From Gammaproteobacteria bacterium (GTDB taxonomy: Bacteria > Pseudomonadota > Gammaproteobacteria > Xanthomonadales > SZUA-36): a stretch of 64,000 bases of DNA. Below are positions 51,209-61,037 of the stretch, one piece after another; positions within the stretch are counted from its first letter, which is position 1, and each line of letters begins with the position of its first letter. The stretch lies in assembly GCA_021772915.1 (NCBI GenBank), contig JAJFLB010000008.1:59902-123901 (forward strand), read 5' to 3'. The notes under the pieces were generated by a model that saw only the letters and a program-made list of their open reading frames with translations, was not told the DNA's origin and did not search any database. The position numbers and the translations under genes were made by a program.

Positions 51209-52510
51209 ATGGAATCACATCTCCACGACCCCAATATCATCAAGCCCGAAGACATCGATCCCAAACACGAATGGTCGCGGGCACTGCGATCACCGGGCGC
51301 GATGAATGTCGATTTTGAAGAGCGGGTCAATTTTCAGCGTCTGCACCGCTACCGTTTGGGTCGTACCCGTGTGGCATTGCGTAATTCTGAGCTGGGCTCC
51401 TTGCTGACCTTTGACAATAACAATATCCGCTACATCACCAGCACCGCCATCGGGGAATGGGCCCGTGACAAGATGTGCCGCTTTGCGCTGGTACCGGGGG
51501 ATGGTGATCCGCACCTGTGGGATTTTGGTTCTGCGGCGGCCCATCACCGGATTTATGCACCCTGGCTCAAACCCTCGTGTTGTCATGCCGGCATGGTGGG
51601 TTTGCGTGGTACGGTCTCACCCGAATCAGGTCTGATGCAACGCGCAGCAGCTGAGATCAAGGACGTATTGGTACGAAACGGTGTTGCCGATCAGCCCGTA
51701 GGTATCGACCTGGTGGAGCCGGCCATGTTGTTTGAGCTGCAAAAGGCCGGGCTGGATGTGCGCGATGGTCAGCAGACCATGCTGGATGCACGTGAAGTTA
51801 AAAGCATGGACGAAATCATGCTGCTCAATACCGCGGCCGCGATGGTGGATGGCACCTACGAGATGATCCACGAAATGCTGCGCCCCGGTGTCAGGGAATC
51901 GGATATTGTCGCTGCCGCCAACAAGAAACTCTACGAGATGGGTTCTGATGATGTTGAAGCCATCAATGCCGTGGCCGGTGAGCGCTGCAGCCCGCATCCA
52001 CACAACTTCACCGACCGTCTGATCCGGCCTGGCGACCAGGCCTTTTTTGACATTATCCAGGCCTACATGGGTTACCGGACCTGTTATTACCGGACCTTCA
52101 ATGTGGGCCGGGCCACCGACTCACAGCGTGATGCTTATAAACAGGCACGTGAGTGGATGGACGCCGGCCTTGACCTGGTGCGCCCCGGTGTGGGTACCGA
52201 CCAGATCGCAAAAGTCTTCCCCAAGGCCGAGGAATTCGGGTTTTCCAGTGAGATGGAGGCCTTCGCACTGCAGTTCTGCCACGGTCTCGGTGTGGCCCTG
52301 CACGAGCGCCCGATTGTCAGCCGCCTGGTGTCACTGGAACAACCTCAGGAGATCAAGGAGGGAATGGTGTTTGCACTTGAAACTTACTGTCCGGCTTCTG
52401 ATGGTTTTTCAGCCGCACGTATTGAAGAGGAAGTGGTAGTCACCAATGACGGCTGCAAGGTGATTACCCTTTTCCCGGCGGAAGAGCTGCCGGTTTCCAA
52501 CCCGTATTAA
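51209..52510 (+). CDS. M24-fold (creatinase/aminopeptidase P-like) protein with altered metal site
   Basis: Pita-bread-fold protein of 433 residues: an N-terminal creatinase-like domain and a C-terminal M24 domain from about residue 195. Expected ligands D, H, E, E are visible (FFDIIQ, QFCHGLGVALHE, FALETYCP, RIEEEVVV). The second Asp, 11 residues after the first, is Cys (GYRTCYYRTF instead of GYxxDxxRTF). That weakens a dinuclear aminopeptidase assignment and recalls M24 relatives with other chemistry, such as creatinase, ectoine hydrolase and the DMSP lyase DddP. It follows the TRAP genes by 76 bp with AAGGA before ATG, so it probably processes the imported compound. The particular reaction is not assigned. 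Confidence 0.8.
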   Translation: MESHLHDPNIIKPEDIDPKHEWSRALRSPGAMNVDFEERVNFQRLHRYRLGRTRVALRNSELGSLLTFDNNNIRYITSTAIGEWARDKMCRFALVPGDGDPHLWDFGSAAAHHRIYAPWLKPSCCHAGMVGLRGTVSPESGLMQRAAAEIKDVLVRNGVADQPVGIDLVEPAMLFELQKAGLDVRDGQQTMLDAREVKSMDEIMLLNTAAAMVDGTYEMIHEMLRPGVRESDIVAAANKKLYEMGSDDVEAINAVAGERCSPHPHNFTDRLIRPGDQAFFDIIQAYMGYRTCYYRTFNVGRATDSQRDAYKQAREWMDAGLDLVRPGVGTDQIAKVFPKAEEFGFSSEMEAFALQFCHGLGVALHERPIVSRLVSLEQPQEIKEGMVFALETYCPASDGFSAARIEEEVVVTNDGCKVITLFPAEELPVSNPY

Positions 52511-52536
52511 AATTGGTACTCGGACTAATTCATGAA

Positions 52537-53517
52537 ATGAAGGTAGACCCTGAGCTACTTGAACCACTCGACATCTTCATGGAATTGATGGGCGGCGAGT
52601 TGGATCTTGACGACATCAAGGGAACGCGTGCGCAATCCGAGGAAATTTTTGCCTCCTTCCTGGCTGAAGCACCTGTTATCGAAGGGGTGGAAAGCCGAGA
52701 CGTGCTTGTAAGTGGATCCGCTGGAGATCCCAATGTTGCTGCGCGCACTTATCGAATGCTGGATCAGCTTGAGTCTTCGCCGGCATTACTCTGGATTCAT
52801 GGCGGCGGATATGTACTCGGCGACCTCAACTCAACCGACATCATGGTCAGGCAGTTGGTAGCGGATACTGGCTGCGTGATCGTATCGGTGGACTACCGCC
52901 TGGCCCCCGAAAACCCCTACCCGGCGCCCCTGGAAGACTGCTATTCAGCCCTGAGGTACTTGTTTGATCATGCCGACACACTGCAGGTCGATCGCACCCG
53001 GATAGCAGTAGGTGGGGCGAGCGCCGGTGGCGGCCTGGCCGCCGGATTGGCCTTGCTGGCACGCGACCGTGGGGAATTCGACATTGCCTTTCAGTTGTTG
53101 CTATACCCCATGCTCGATGACCGCAACATTCAGCCCGCCAGTGAGGTACGACCCGACACACTGTTGTGGACCCGCAAAAACAACCTGATCGGTTGGCGCT
53201 CCTACCTGGGTCAGGAGCCGGGAACGGGGGATGTATCTCCCTACGCCGCTGCTTTTCGCGCGGAAGATTTGAGCAGGCTTCCACCGGCATTTATCCCCGT
53301 GGGAGACCTCGACCTGTTTCTGGATGAAAATACTGAATACGCTGGTCGCCTGAATGCAGCTGGAGTGAAAGCGCAACTGACTGTCTACCCGGGTGCCTAC
53401 CACGCGTTTGACTTCATGGCCCCGCAGGCCGCCGTATCCCGGCAATTTGTTGCTGACCTCAATACTGCCCTTGTGCGTGGGTTGTTCAAACGGACCAAAT
53501 CGAAACGATCGAAATGA
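52537..53517 (+). CDS. HSL-type alpha/beta hydrolase (esterase)
   Basis: Hormone-sensitive-lipase-family esterase. LLWIHGGGYVLGD contains the HGGG oxyanion motif, VGGASAGGGLAAGLA the GxSxG nucleophile (Ala-Ser rather than the usual Asp-Ser), PVGDLDLFLDEN the acid and YPGAYHAFD the His. Cytoplasmic. ATG 52537 is used; TTG 52513, three bases after the M24 stop, is possible. Part of the TRAP-M24 transcript, with a 4-nt overlap to the next gene, suggesting that the imported substrate is an ester or is released from one. Confidence 0.88.
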   Translation: MKVDPELLEPLDIFMELMGGELDLDDIKGTRAQSEEIFASFLAEAPVIEGVESRDVLVSGSAGDPNVAARTYRMLDQLESSPALLWIHGGGYVLGDLNSTDIMVRQLVADTGCVIVSVDYRLAPENPYPAPLEDCYSALRYLFDHADTLQVDRTRIAVGGASAGGGLAAGLALLARDRGEFDIAFQLLLYPMLDDRNIQPASEVRPDTLLWTRKNNLIGWRSYLGQEPGTGDVSPYAAAFRAEDLSRLPPAFIPVGDLDLFLDENTEYAGRLNAAGVKAQLTVYPGAYHAFDFMAPQAAVSRQFVADLNTALVRGLFKRTKSKRSK

Positions 53518-53927
53518 CGACCGCGGAAATCGAAGAATTCCTGGCTCAAACACGGCATGCGGTGATGAGCACGATTCGTGCTAATGGCTCACCTCAAATC
53601 AGCCCGGTCTGGTATCTGTACAGGGATGGTAAATTTTACGTAGGCGTATATAGCAATAGCGCCAAGCGCCTCAACCTCAATCGCGATAACCGGGTAAGCC
53701 TTTGTGTGGATGGCACGCATCCGGATGCGCGCTACGTCGCTGTTTACGGAACCGTTGAGATCGTCGGGGAACAATCTGCCTGGCGCAACGAAATTGAAAA
53801 GGCCATTGCCTATCGCTACCACGATACCAGTGAAGAAGCCGAGGACTACCGCCGCGACACATCGGGCTTGGATTCGACTTTGATAATCATTACACCGCAA
53901 AAAGTGCTGAGCCAGAATTACAACTAG
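53514..53927 (+). CDS. PPOX/F420-type split-barrel flavin-binding protein
   Basis: A 137-residue pyridoxamine-phosphate-oxidase-like fold: TRHAVMSTIRANGSPQISPVWY at the N-terminus, FYVGVYSNSAKRLNLNRDNRVSLCVDG in the centre, and VAVYGTVEIVGE. Members bind FMN, F420 or heme and act as reductases or oxidases. Its ATG overlaps the esterase stop (ATGA), so it is the last gene of the TRAP-linked operon. Confidence 0.85.
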   Translation: MTTAEIEEFLAQTRHAVMSTIRANGSPQISPVWYLYRDGKFYVGVYSNSAKRLNLNRDNRVSLCVDGTHPDARYVAVYGTVEIVGEQSAWRNEIEKAIAYRYHDTSEEAEDYRRDTSGLDSTLIIITPQKVLSQNYN

Positions 53928-53931
53928 CAAT

Positions 53932-53950
53932 GTGGGTTTCCATTACCCAC
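53932..53950 (+). terminator. Possible hairpin after the PPOX-type gene
   Basis: GTGGGT (53932-53937) pairs with ACCCAC (53945-53950), five bases past the stop codon. No clear T tract follows. Confidence 0.4.
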
Positions 53951-54030
53951 CAGTAATTTAACCCGCTTGCCGTTAGTTGGGTTATCTCGTACTGCCCAAA
54001 ACCAGACCATACTCAACACCGTTCCCGACA

Positions 54031-54055
54031 AATCGAGGGGAATGACCCCTCGATT
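54031..54055. repeat. Perfect 10-bp inverted repeat
   Basis: AATCGAGGGG and CCCCTCGATT around a 5-nt loop, in the 260-bp gap before the M3 peptidase gene. It may end transcription from the left or form an mRNA leader structure; no T tract follows. Confidence 0.6.
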
Positions 54056-54191
54056 CCCTATGCCGGGGGTTTTTGCGGTCGTGCGGTGTATGGAAGCGGC
54101 AGATTCACCGCCTTAAGGGGGACAACGACAGCAAATTGCGCTAAATTGACGCACCTTTAATGAATTGTGAATCCGACCCCCTGGAGTGACC

Positions 54192-56222
54192 ATGAATAAT
54201 CGAACAACCACACTGCTTTTCGCAACAGTGTTCCTGGCTGCGTGCGGTGCCGGAGAGAACACCGACACAGCAAGCGAGTTACCGGTACGCCATGCTGCAG
54301 TTGGCCTGGCCGAGATCGCGACGGCTGAAGCGCTTACCGGCCGCTGTAATGAAGAAGAAGTTTTGTTGCGTGCGCATTTCGCCACGCTTGAAGCGTATAG
54401 TGGGCAGCCGACGCTCGACGGCTACTACAAGTCACTGGACAGCCTGTTTTCAAGTCTTGGAACGGTGACTTCCACTGCACAGAGCCTTTCCGGCGTACAC
54501 CCGGACCCGGATCTGCGTGATGCCGGCGAGACTTGTGCCCAACTGTTGACCAAGGTAGCAACTGACATGAGCCTGTCCCGTCCACTTTACGATGCGGTGC
54601 GTCAACTGGATCTTGCAAATGCCGATGCCACGACACGTCATTCGGTCGACAAGTTGCTCCTGTCATTTCGGCTCGCCGGTGTCGACAAGGATGATGAAGC
54701 ACGCGAACGCATACGCGAACTAAATGACGACATTGTCGCGATCGGTCAGGAATTCAGTCGCAATATAAGAGATGACGTGCGCTATCTCGAGCTCGATTCA
54801 GCCGATGACCTGGCGGGACTGCCCCAGGACTACGTGGCGGCACATGGGCCGAACGAAGATGGCAAGATCATGATTTCCACCCAGTATCCGGACGTGTTCC
54901 CATTCTTCGAATACGCTGACAAGGATGATCTGCGTAAGCAGATGCTGTTGACTTATGGCCAGCGTGGTTATCCGAAGAACGAAGAGGTTTTGCGTAATCT
55001 GATAATTGCGCGTCACGAACTGGCTCAGCTGATCGGCTTTAGTAACTATGCGGAACTCGTGACCGCCGACAAGATGGCCGGCTCCGCTGAACGCGTCGCC
55101 ATGTTTATCAATGAACTGAAAGGCTATACCGGTGAAGTGCGGGACCGCGAGTACGAGATGTTGCTTGCGAGATTAAAGAAGGACGTTCCGGAGGCAAGAC
55201 AGGTGGAGTCCTGGCAGAGAAGTTATGTGCAAAGCAAGGTCAGCCGGGAGCAGTACGGTGTCGACTCCAAGGTGATCAGGGAGTATTTCAGCTACAACAA
55301 TACCCGCGCCGGCATTTTCAACATGGTCCAGGATCTGTTCGGGGTCCGCATCGTGCCGTGGGATACGGACACCTGGCACGAGGATGTCGAGTCCTACTCA
55401 CTGTACGATGGTGACACGGAACTTGGTCGATTTTATCTCGATATGCACCCGCGTGAAGGCAAGTTTCAACACGCGGCGATGTTCCCGTTCGTCAACGGTA
55501 TCAAAGGGCAGCAATTACCCGTCGCTGGTCTGATCTGTAACTTCCCGAAGGGCGACGAGCCCATACAATTCTCACAGGTTGTCACCTTCCTGCACGAGTT
55601 CGGTCATCTGATCCACTGGCAATTTGCGGGACACCAGGAATGGAGCAACGTATCCGGCATAGCCACGGAGTGGGACTTTGTTGAGGCACCATCGCAAATG
55701 CTGCAGGAATGGGTCTGGGACTACGAGACGGTGGCACAGTTTGCGGAAAACGCGGACGGCGAAATTCTGCCACAGGAGCTGCACGAGGCCATGGTTGCTG
55801 AACGCGACTTCGGTCTGGGCATCGGTACACGCCGCCAGTTGTCGTATGCCGCACTATCGCTGTCGATGTACAACCGTGATCCTGCGGAAATCAACTTCGA
55901 TACACTCTCTGCTGATATCGCAAGAGAGTTCACCCGGTTCGAACCACTCGATGGCACCCACGGCTGGGCGTCTTTTGGCCACCTGAATGGCTATTCGGCC
56001 ATTTACTACACGTACCAATGGTCGCTGGCGATTGCGACCGACATGTTCACCCACTTCAAGGAAGGGGGCCTGCGCAATGTCGAGGTCGCCGGGGTGTACC
56101 GGGATAAGGTGCTGGCAGCCGGAGGCAGTCGTCCTGCCGAGGACCTGGTGACCGATTTTCTTGGCAGGGATATCAGTTTCAAGCCGTACGCTGACCGTTT
56201 GCGTGGCACGGGGGGACAATAG
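54192..56222 (+). CDS. M3-family zinc oligopeptidase, lipoprotein
   Basis: Predicted lipoprotein (LLFATVFLAACGAG, acylated Cys near residue 18) of 676 residues with the M3 (thimet oligopeptidase/Dcp) fold. VTFLHEFGHLIHW (about 464-476 from ATG) is the zinc HExGH motif and TEWDFVEAPSQMLQEW supplies the third ligand Glu. GTPs and transporters are absent around it, so it stands alone. Cytoplasmic members degrade signal peptides and short peptides; this one would act in the periplasm. ATG 54192 is preceded by GGAG; GTG 54186 is an alternative. Confidence 0.92.
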   Translation: MNNRTTTLLFATVFLAACGAGENTDTASELPVRHAAVGLAEIATAEALTGRCNEEEVLLRAHFATLEAYSGQPTLDGYYKSLDSLFSSLGTVTSTAQSLSGVHPDPDLRDAGETCAQLLTKVATDMSLSRPLYDAVRQLDLANADATTRHSVDKLLLSFRLAGVDKDDEARERIRELNDDIVAIGQEFSRNIRDDVRYLELDSADDLAGLPQDYVAAHGPNEDGKIMISTQYPDVFPFFEYADKDDLRKQMLLTYGQRGYPKNEEVLRNLIIARHELAQLIGFSNYAELVTADKMAGSAERVAMFINELKGYTGEVRDREYEMLLARLKKDVPEARQVESWQRSYVQSKVSREQYGVDSKVIREYFSYNNTRAGIFNMVQDLFGVRIVPWDTDTWHEDVESYSLYDGDTELGRFYLDMHPREGKFQHAAMFPFVNGIKGQQLPVAGLICNFPKGDEPIQFSQVVTFLHEFGHLIHWQFAGHQEWSNVSGIATEWDFVEAPSQMLQEWVWDYETVAQFAENADGEILPQELHEAMVAERDFGLGIGTRRQLSYAALSLSMYNRDPAEINFDTLSADIAREFTRFEPLDGTHGWASFGHLNGYSAIYYTYQWSLAIATDMFTHFKEGGLRNVEVAGVYRDKVLAAGGSRPAEDLVTDFLGRDISFKPYADRLRGTGGQ

Positions 56223-56324
56223 CACTCACGATGCATCGCCGGGGCCGGCCAGAGAGGGCTGGCCCCGTGCGTACACTCGGTCGGCTAACAGCGGGGCCTT
56301 GAGACAGGTAGGCTGTAAGTTTTA

Positions 56325-56762
56325 GTCTGCAGGTTTAATTAGCCTTCCCAGTCGAAGAACTTCATTGATAATGGCGACAACATCCTCTGGTCCAGTGCGC
56401 AGATTGATAAAGCAGGCGGTCCATGGCGTCAGCATAGGCGCGCCGACCATAGAGTCTCAGGGACCACCAGATCTTTAGAAACGGAATCAGTACGTCCCAA
56501 TACGGCAAATTGCGGTTGACATCGATCACTCAGAACCGCCAGGGTGCCAAAGACTCCGTCAATGCGAAATACCATTGGATGACGGCAGCACGTAGGGAAG
56601 GAAACACGGGTGACTGACCGCGGTGGAGTTCGGTATCACAACCTGCCGGAACTCAGAGAAAAGCTCCGTTATGGATCCACCATCATCCGGTAAGGGTTGA
56701 TCCAGAATCCGGCGTATGGCCTTGCAGTCGACGTCGGGGAAAACCGGACCGTCAGCCACAAG
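56325..56762 (-). pseudogene. Remnant of a group II PLP-dependent decarboxylase
   Basis: Read leftward, an N-terminal piece (DCKAIRRILDQPLPDDGGSI, then ELFSEFRQVVIPN, then HPCFLPYVLPSSNGIS) matches the start of aromatic-L-amino-acid-decarboxylase-type proteins. After a stop near 56560, a C-terminal piece appears in other frames (LIPFLKIWWSLRLYGRRAYA, and later FINLRTGPEDVVAIINEVLR). The ~300 residues between, including the PLP lysine, are missing. This is an internally deleted, inactive gene. It begins about 10 nt inside the end of the glutathione S-transferase gene. Confidence 0.65.
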
Positions 56763-57405
56763 CTTGAGCCATGGATACGAATCCCGGCACAGATTCGACT
56801 CTTTGCAGCCACTGGCGCACGGCATTGAAGGGGGACAAATCGATACCGCCCTCTTCGGCCGTGTGGGTATACGCATACAACGCGATATCAGCGATTGAAA
56901 AACGGCCACCGCTGAAGAACGGACTTGATGACAAGGTCTTGTCCATCACACCGAGCGCCTGTGAACCCTGTTTACGAAGCACTTTCAGACGTTCGGCTTC
57001 CTCTACTTCCCGATCCAGGAATTTAACCAAGAAGCGCGCTACCGCAAGATTGGGTTCATGGCTGTATTGTTCGAAAAAAAGCCACTGGTAAACAAGCGCC
57101 CGCTCCCACACATCCGTAGGTAAATAGGGGCGACCCTCAGCAAGATGCAGTAGCATCGCATTAGACTCAGCCAGGAACCGGCCATCGGGCAACTGCAGCA
57201 GCGGTACTCTACCGTTCGGATTCATTTCCAGAAAGTCAGTCGTTCTGGTGGACTGCTGCATGACATCCGTTTCCACCCATTCGAATGGCCTTGCGGTTAG
57301 CGAAAGCAACAACGCAACCTTGTAGCAGTTGCCTGATCGGTGATCACCGTAAAGTTTGAATGGTTGCAAAGTTTCCTCCCTACACGCGGTCGTGTTGAGT
57401 GACAT
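56752..57405 (-). CDS. Glutathione S-transferase family protein
   Basis: A 217-residue GST. The N-terminal thioredoxin-like half contains KLYGDHRSGNCYKVALLLSL, MNPNGRVPLLQLPDG (cis-Pro) and LAESNAMLLHLAEG (the ESxAI glutathione-binding element). The C-terminal half is helical with FSIADIALYAYTH, the family N-capping box. It probably conjugates or reduces an electrophile in the cytoplasm. The upstream 300 bp (57406-57741) carry no convincing gene, only the divergent promoter region toward the 57742 gene. Confidence 0.9.
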   Translation of the reverse strand: MSLNTTACREETLQPFKLYGDHRSGNCYKVALLLSLTARPFEWVETDVMQQSTRTTDFLEMNPNGRVPLLQLPDGRFLAESNAMLLHLAEGRPYLPTDVWERALVYQWLFFEQYSHEPNLAVARFLVKFLDREVEEAERLKVLRKQGSQALGVMDKTLSSSPFFSGGRFSIADIALYAYTHTAEEGGIDLSPFNAVRQWLQRVESVPGFVSMAQACG

Positions 57406-57741
57406 TGGCGCAGCGTGGCGAAACCCTTGGGCGGACGAACAAAAGTTTCTCGCAGCATCTTAAGAGCAAGCCCATTGTGCTCTACAAATCCACAAACAAA
57501 TACCAAAAAAGGTGTCGGAACCCTTTTCCGTTGAAAACTGAAGGGTGGTTTGGAAAAAGACCCTCTAGGGCAACGCCGCACAAGAGCTCTGGTCCTTTCC
57601 CAAAGCCCCCCAATATGGACGACCCAGTGCTCTTCAATTTGAGGTGAGGGCTCCAAGTCATGTAGGATTGTCGAAAAATCGTGGGTAGCCATACACTTCC
57701 TTTTGCTCAATCCTGCTGAGATCCCGGTCGCTCTTGGAGAC

Positions 57742-60700
57742 ATGATGTCAAATTTCAAACACGTTTCATTGTTTTTATTGGTTTTGTTTACTTCATCTTT
57801 TGCTATTTCAGCAGAGAAAGACAAGAAACCAGACCCAGGTCTTAACGAGGCAAGCCTGAAGGGGCTCGAATGGCGCAGTATTGGTCCTGCAATGACCGCC
57901 GGGCGAATTGCGGATATCGCGGTCGAGCAAAAGGACCGCAATACCTGGTACGTCGGTGTCGGTAGTGGTGGGGTGTGGAAAACAGAAAACCGTGGCACGA
58001 CCTGGACACCGGTCTTTGATACAGAGGCGTCTTATTCCATCGGCTGTATCACCATTGATCCCAACAATTCGGGAACCATCTGGGTGGGAACCGGTGAAAA
58101 CGTTAGCGGACGCCACGTGGCCTACGGTGACGGTGTGTACAAAAGCCTGGACGGCGGCAAGTCCTGGAACAATATGGGTCTGAAGGACTCTCAACACATT
58201 GGAATGATCGTGGTAGACCCACGCGATTCCAACGTGGTCTACGTGGCCGCACAAGGCCCATTATGGTCGGCTGGCGGTGACCGCGGTTTGTATAAGACCA
58301 CCGATGGCGGGGCAAGCTGGAATCTTATCCTGTCCGCTGGTGAGTATACCGGCGTCAATGAAATTCACCTGAGCCCAGGTAACCCGGACACGCTCTACGC
58401 GTCCACCCACCAACGCTTCAGAAACGTTGCTGCGTTGATGGATGGCGGTCCTGAATCGGGTATTCACAAATCCACCGATGGCGGTCAGACCTGGCGCGAA
58501 CTAACCAGCGGCATCCCCAAGGAAGACAAGGGCAAGATCGGGCTAAGCGTTTCACCGGTGGATTCCAAAGTGGTTTACGCGACCATTGAGCTGGCGCAGC
58601 GGACCGGCGGCCTGTGGCGTTCAACCGATGCAGGTGAAACCTGGGAAAAGCGCAGTGATGAAGTTTACAGCGGCACCGGACCACATTATTACCAGGAGAT
58701 TTTTGCCAGCCCGCATGATGTGGACACGCTTTACCAGGTGGCACCCACACTGTACAAAACAGTGGACGGTGGCAAGACGATGTCGCCGGTCAGAAATAAG
58801 TCCGTACACGGTGACTATCACGCCGTTGTCTATGACCCCAGCAACCCTGACTACCTGATGGTAGGGACCGACGGCGGCGTCTACGAATCTTTTGACGGCA
58901 CCTCAAACTGGAAGTTTTTTGCCAATATGCCGATCACCCAGTTCTATAAGGTGACGGTCGACTATGACCTGCCCTTCTACAACATCTATGGCGGCACCCA
59001 GGACAACAATACCCAGGGTGGCCCTTCACGGACCGACAACGTACACGGCATTCGCAACAGCGATTGGTTCGTTACCGTATTCGCCGATGGCCACCAGCCT
59101 GCCGCTGATCCGACCAATCCGGACATCATTTACTCGGAATGGCAGGAGGGCAACCTGGTGCGTTACGACCGTAGCAGCGGTGAGATCATCTATATTCAAC
59201 CCCAACCTGCAGCAGGCGAAGAGACCGATCGCTTCAACTGGGACTCACCTATTGTGATCAGCCCACATGATTCTGCACGTCTGTACTTTGCCAGCCAGAG
59301 GGTCTGGCGCAGTGACGACCGTGGTGACAGTTGGCGCGCAATCAGTGGCGACCTCAGCCATGGACAGGATCGTATGAAACTGCCGATGATGGGACGGGTC
59401 TGGAGTTACGATTCGGCCTGGGACCTGATGGCCATGTCACAGTACGGCACCATCACTTCTTTGTCGGAATCGTCCTTGGTGGAGGGCTTGCTCTATGCGG
59501 GCACCGATGACGGCCGTATCCAGGTCAGTGAAAATGGCGGCGAGGACTGGCGCGCCACGGACCGTTTGCCAGGTGTTCCTGAAGGTTTCTTCGTCAATGA
59601 CATCAAGGCCGACCTGCACGACGCAGACACGGTTTACGTGGTGGTGGATGACCACAAATCCGGTGATTTTTCGCCCTACATTCTCAAGAGCAGCAACCGG
59701 GGCCGCAGTTGGAGCAGTATCAGCAAAGGTCTGCCAGAACGTCATGTCGTTTGGCGGGTAGTACAGGATCACGTCAACCCGAGGCTGCTGTTTGCGGCGA
59801 CTGAGTTTGGTGTCTTTTTCACCATCGACGGCGACATTTGGACCAAGTTGTCCGGTGGCACACCCAACATGTCCTTCCGGGATCTCGCCATCCAGAAACG
59901 CGAAAATGACCTGGTGGGCGCCACCTTCGGTCGCAGTTTTTATGTCCTTGACGACTACACACCATTGCGCAGTCTCACCGCCGAGAACCTGAAGTCCGAC
60001 ACCATGCTGTTCCCGGTGCGGGACGCACTCTGGTATTTTCAACGCATGCCACTGGGTGACTTTGAAATCGGTGGGAAATCCTCACAGGGTGACTCGTACT
60101 ACGTGGCTGACAATCCCCCGTATGGCGCAGTAATCACCTATTATCTGCCCGAGCCAATTCTGACCGCAAAAGAACAACGACGGAAAACCGAGAAAGAAGT
60201 CGAAAAGCAAAGCGGCAACACACCCTACCCCGGTTGGCAGGCATTGCGCTCAGAGAAAGCCGAAGAAGACCCGGCGGTTGTGTTGACCATACGTGACAGC
60301 CAGGGCGCTTTGGTGCGCAAAATCGAAGGACCGGCCAAGGCCGGATTCCACCGCGTCGCCTGGGATCTGCGCTACGCGGACTCCAACCCGTGGACCGAGA
60401 AGAAGCAGGATAATTACATCGTTTTCCCCGGCCCACTGGCAGTACCGGGTGACTACACAGTGAGTCTGGCGACCCGCACCAATGGCGTACTCAGGGACCG
60501 TGGGCAACAGTCTGCGATACACGTCAAGTTACTGCGTCAGAACGCTTTGGCCAAAGCAAGTCCAGAAGAAGTTGTCGCCTTCGGTCAACGTCTGGATGAC
60601 CTCACGCGTCAGGGTAGCGGCGCCGAGGCTGCCATGAAAGGTTTACTGGTCGAACTGAAGGCCATCAAACAGACAGTAATGCGCTCCACCACCAGTGGTG

Positions 60701-61029
60701 ACCTGAGGGACAGGGCCAGGGCGATCGAGCTTGAAGTACTGGACTTACAACTACAGTTATCCGGTGACGATGCCCGTGACCTGGCAGGAACTCCGGGACC
60801 GGTTTCCGTACAGCGGCGACTCAGTGTTGCACGACTCGGTACCGCGTTTTCAACCTACGGGCCGAGTCCCACGCATCAGCACAGCCTGGAGATTGGTGAG
60901 CAGGGCTTTGCCGGTATCAAGACTGCACTGAAACGCATATTCGACACCGATATGCCTGCACTGCGCAAAGCACTGGACGATGCGGGCGTGCCCTGGACAC
61001 CCGGACGAGGGGTACCCGGCGGGACCTGA
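57742..61029 (+). CDS. Exported sortilin/BNR-type beta-propeller protein
   Basis: A 1095-residue exported protein. Leader to FAISAEK. Residues ~40-760 form large propellers with many Asp-box/VPS10-like repeats, for example GGVWKTENRGTTWTPV, GVYKSLDGGKSWNNM, GLYKTTDGGASWNLI, GIHKSTDGGQTWREL and LWRSTDAGETWEK. The C-terminal part has VVLTIRDSQGALVRKIEGPA and FHRVAWDLRY, a FlgD/T9SS-like beta-sandwich, then a helical tail. Homologues are often annotated as glycosyl hydrolases, but no sialidase catalytic residues are evident. Likely a surface or periplasmic binding protein. ATG 57742 follows GGAG. It stands apart from the 13-26 kb locus and lacks that locus's shared domain. Confidence 0.87.
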   Translation: MMSNFKHVSLFLLVLFTSSFAISAEKDKKPDPGLNEASLKGLEWRSIGPAMTAGRIADIAVEQKDRNTWYVGVGSGGVWKTENRGTTWTPVFDTEASYSIGCITIDPNNSGTIWVGTGENVSGRHVAYGDGVYKSLDGGKSWNNMGLKDSQHIGMIVVDPRDSNVVYVAAQGPLWSAGGDRGLYKTTDGGASWNLILSAGEYTGVNEIHLSPGNPDTLYASTHQRFRNVAALMDGGPESGIHKSTDGGQTWRELTSGIPKEDKGKIGLSVSPVDSKVVYATIELAQRTGGLWRSTDAGETWEKRSDEVYSGTGPHYYQEIFASPHDVDTLYQVAPTLYKTVDGGKTMSPVRNKSVHGDYHAVVYDPSNPDYLMVGTDGGVYESFDGTSNWKFFANMPITQFYKVTVDYDLPFYNIYGGTQDNNTQGGPSRTDNVHGIRNSDWFVTVFADGHQPAADPTNPDIIYSEWQEGNLVRYDRSSGEIIYIQPQPAAGEETDRFNWDSPIVISPHDSARLYFASQRVWRSDDRGDSWRAISGDLSHGQDRMKLPMMGRVWSYDSAWDLMAMSQYGTITSLSESSLVEGLLYAGTDDGRIQVSENGGEDWRATDRLPGVPEGFFVNDIKADLHDADTVYVVVDDHKSGDFSPYILKSSNRGRSWSSISKGLPERHVVWRVVQDHVNPRLLFAATEFGVFFTIDGDIWTKLSGGTPNMSFRDLAIQKRENDLVGATFGRSFYVLDDYTPLRSLTAENLKSDTMLFPVRDALWYFQRMPLGDFEIGGKSSQGDSYYVADNPPYGAVITYYLPEPILTAKEQRRKTEKEVEKQSGNTPYPGWQALRSEKAEEDPAVVLTIRDSQGALVRKIEGPAKAGFHRVAWDLRYADSNPWTEKKQDNYIVFPGPLAVPGDYTVSLATRTNGVLRDRGQQSAIHVKLLRQNALAKASPEEVVAFGQRLDDLTRQGSGAEAAMKGLLVELKAIKQTVMRSTTSGDLRDRARAIELEVLDLQLQLSGDDARDLAGTPGPVSVQRRLSVARLGTAFSTYGPSPTHQHSLEIGEQGFAGIKTALKRIFDTDMPALRKALDDAGVPWTPGRGVPGGT

Positions 61030-61037
61030 GTACAGGC

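Noticed and set aside
57297..57998. 233-codon minus-strand open frame between the glutathione S-transferase and the propeller gene
   Set aside because: Overlaps both supported genes' starts, low-complexity translation without domains; the region is better read as divergent promoters.
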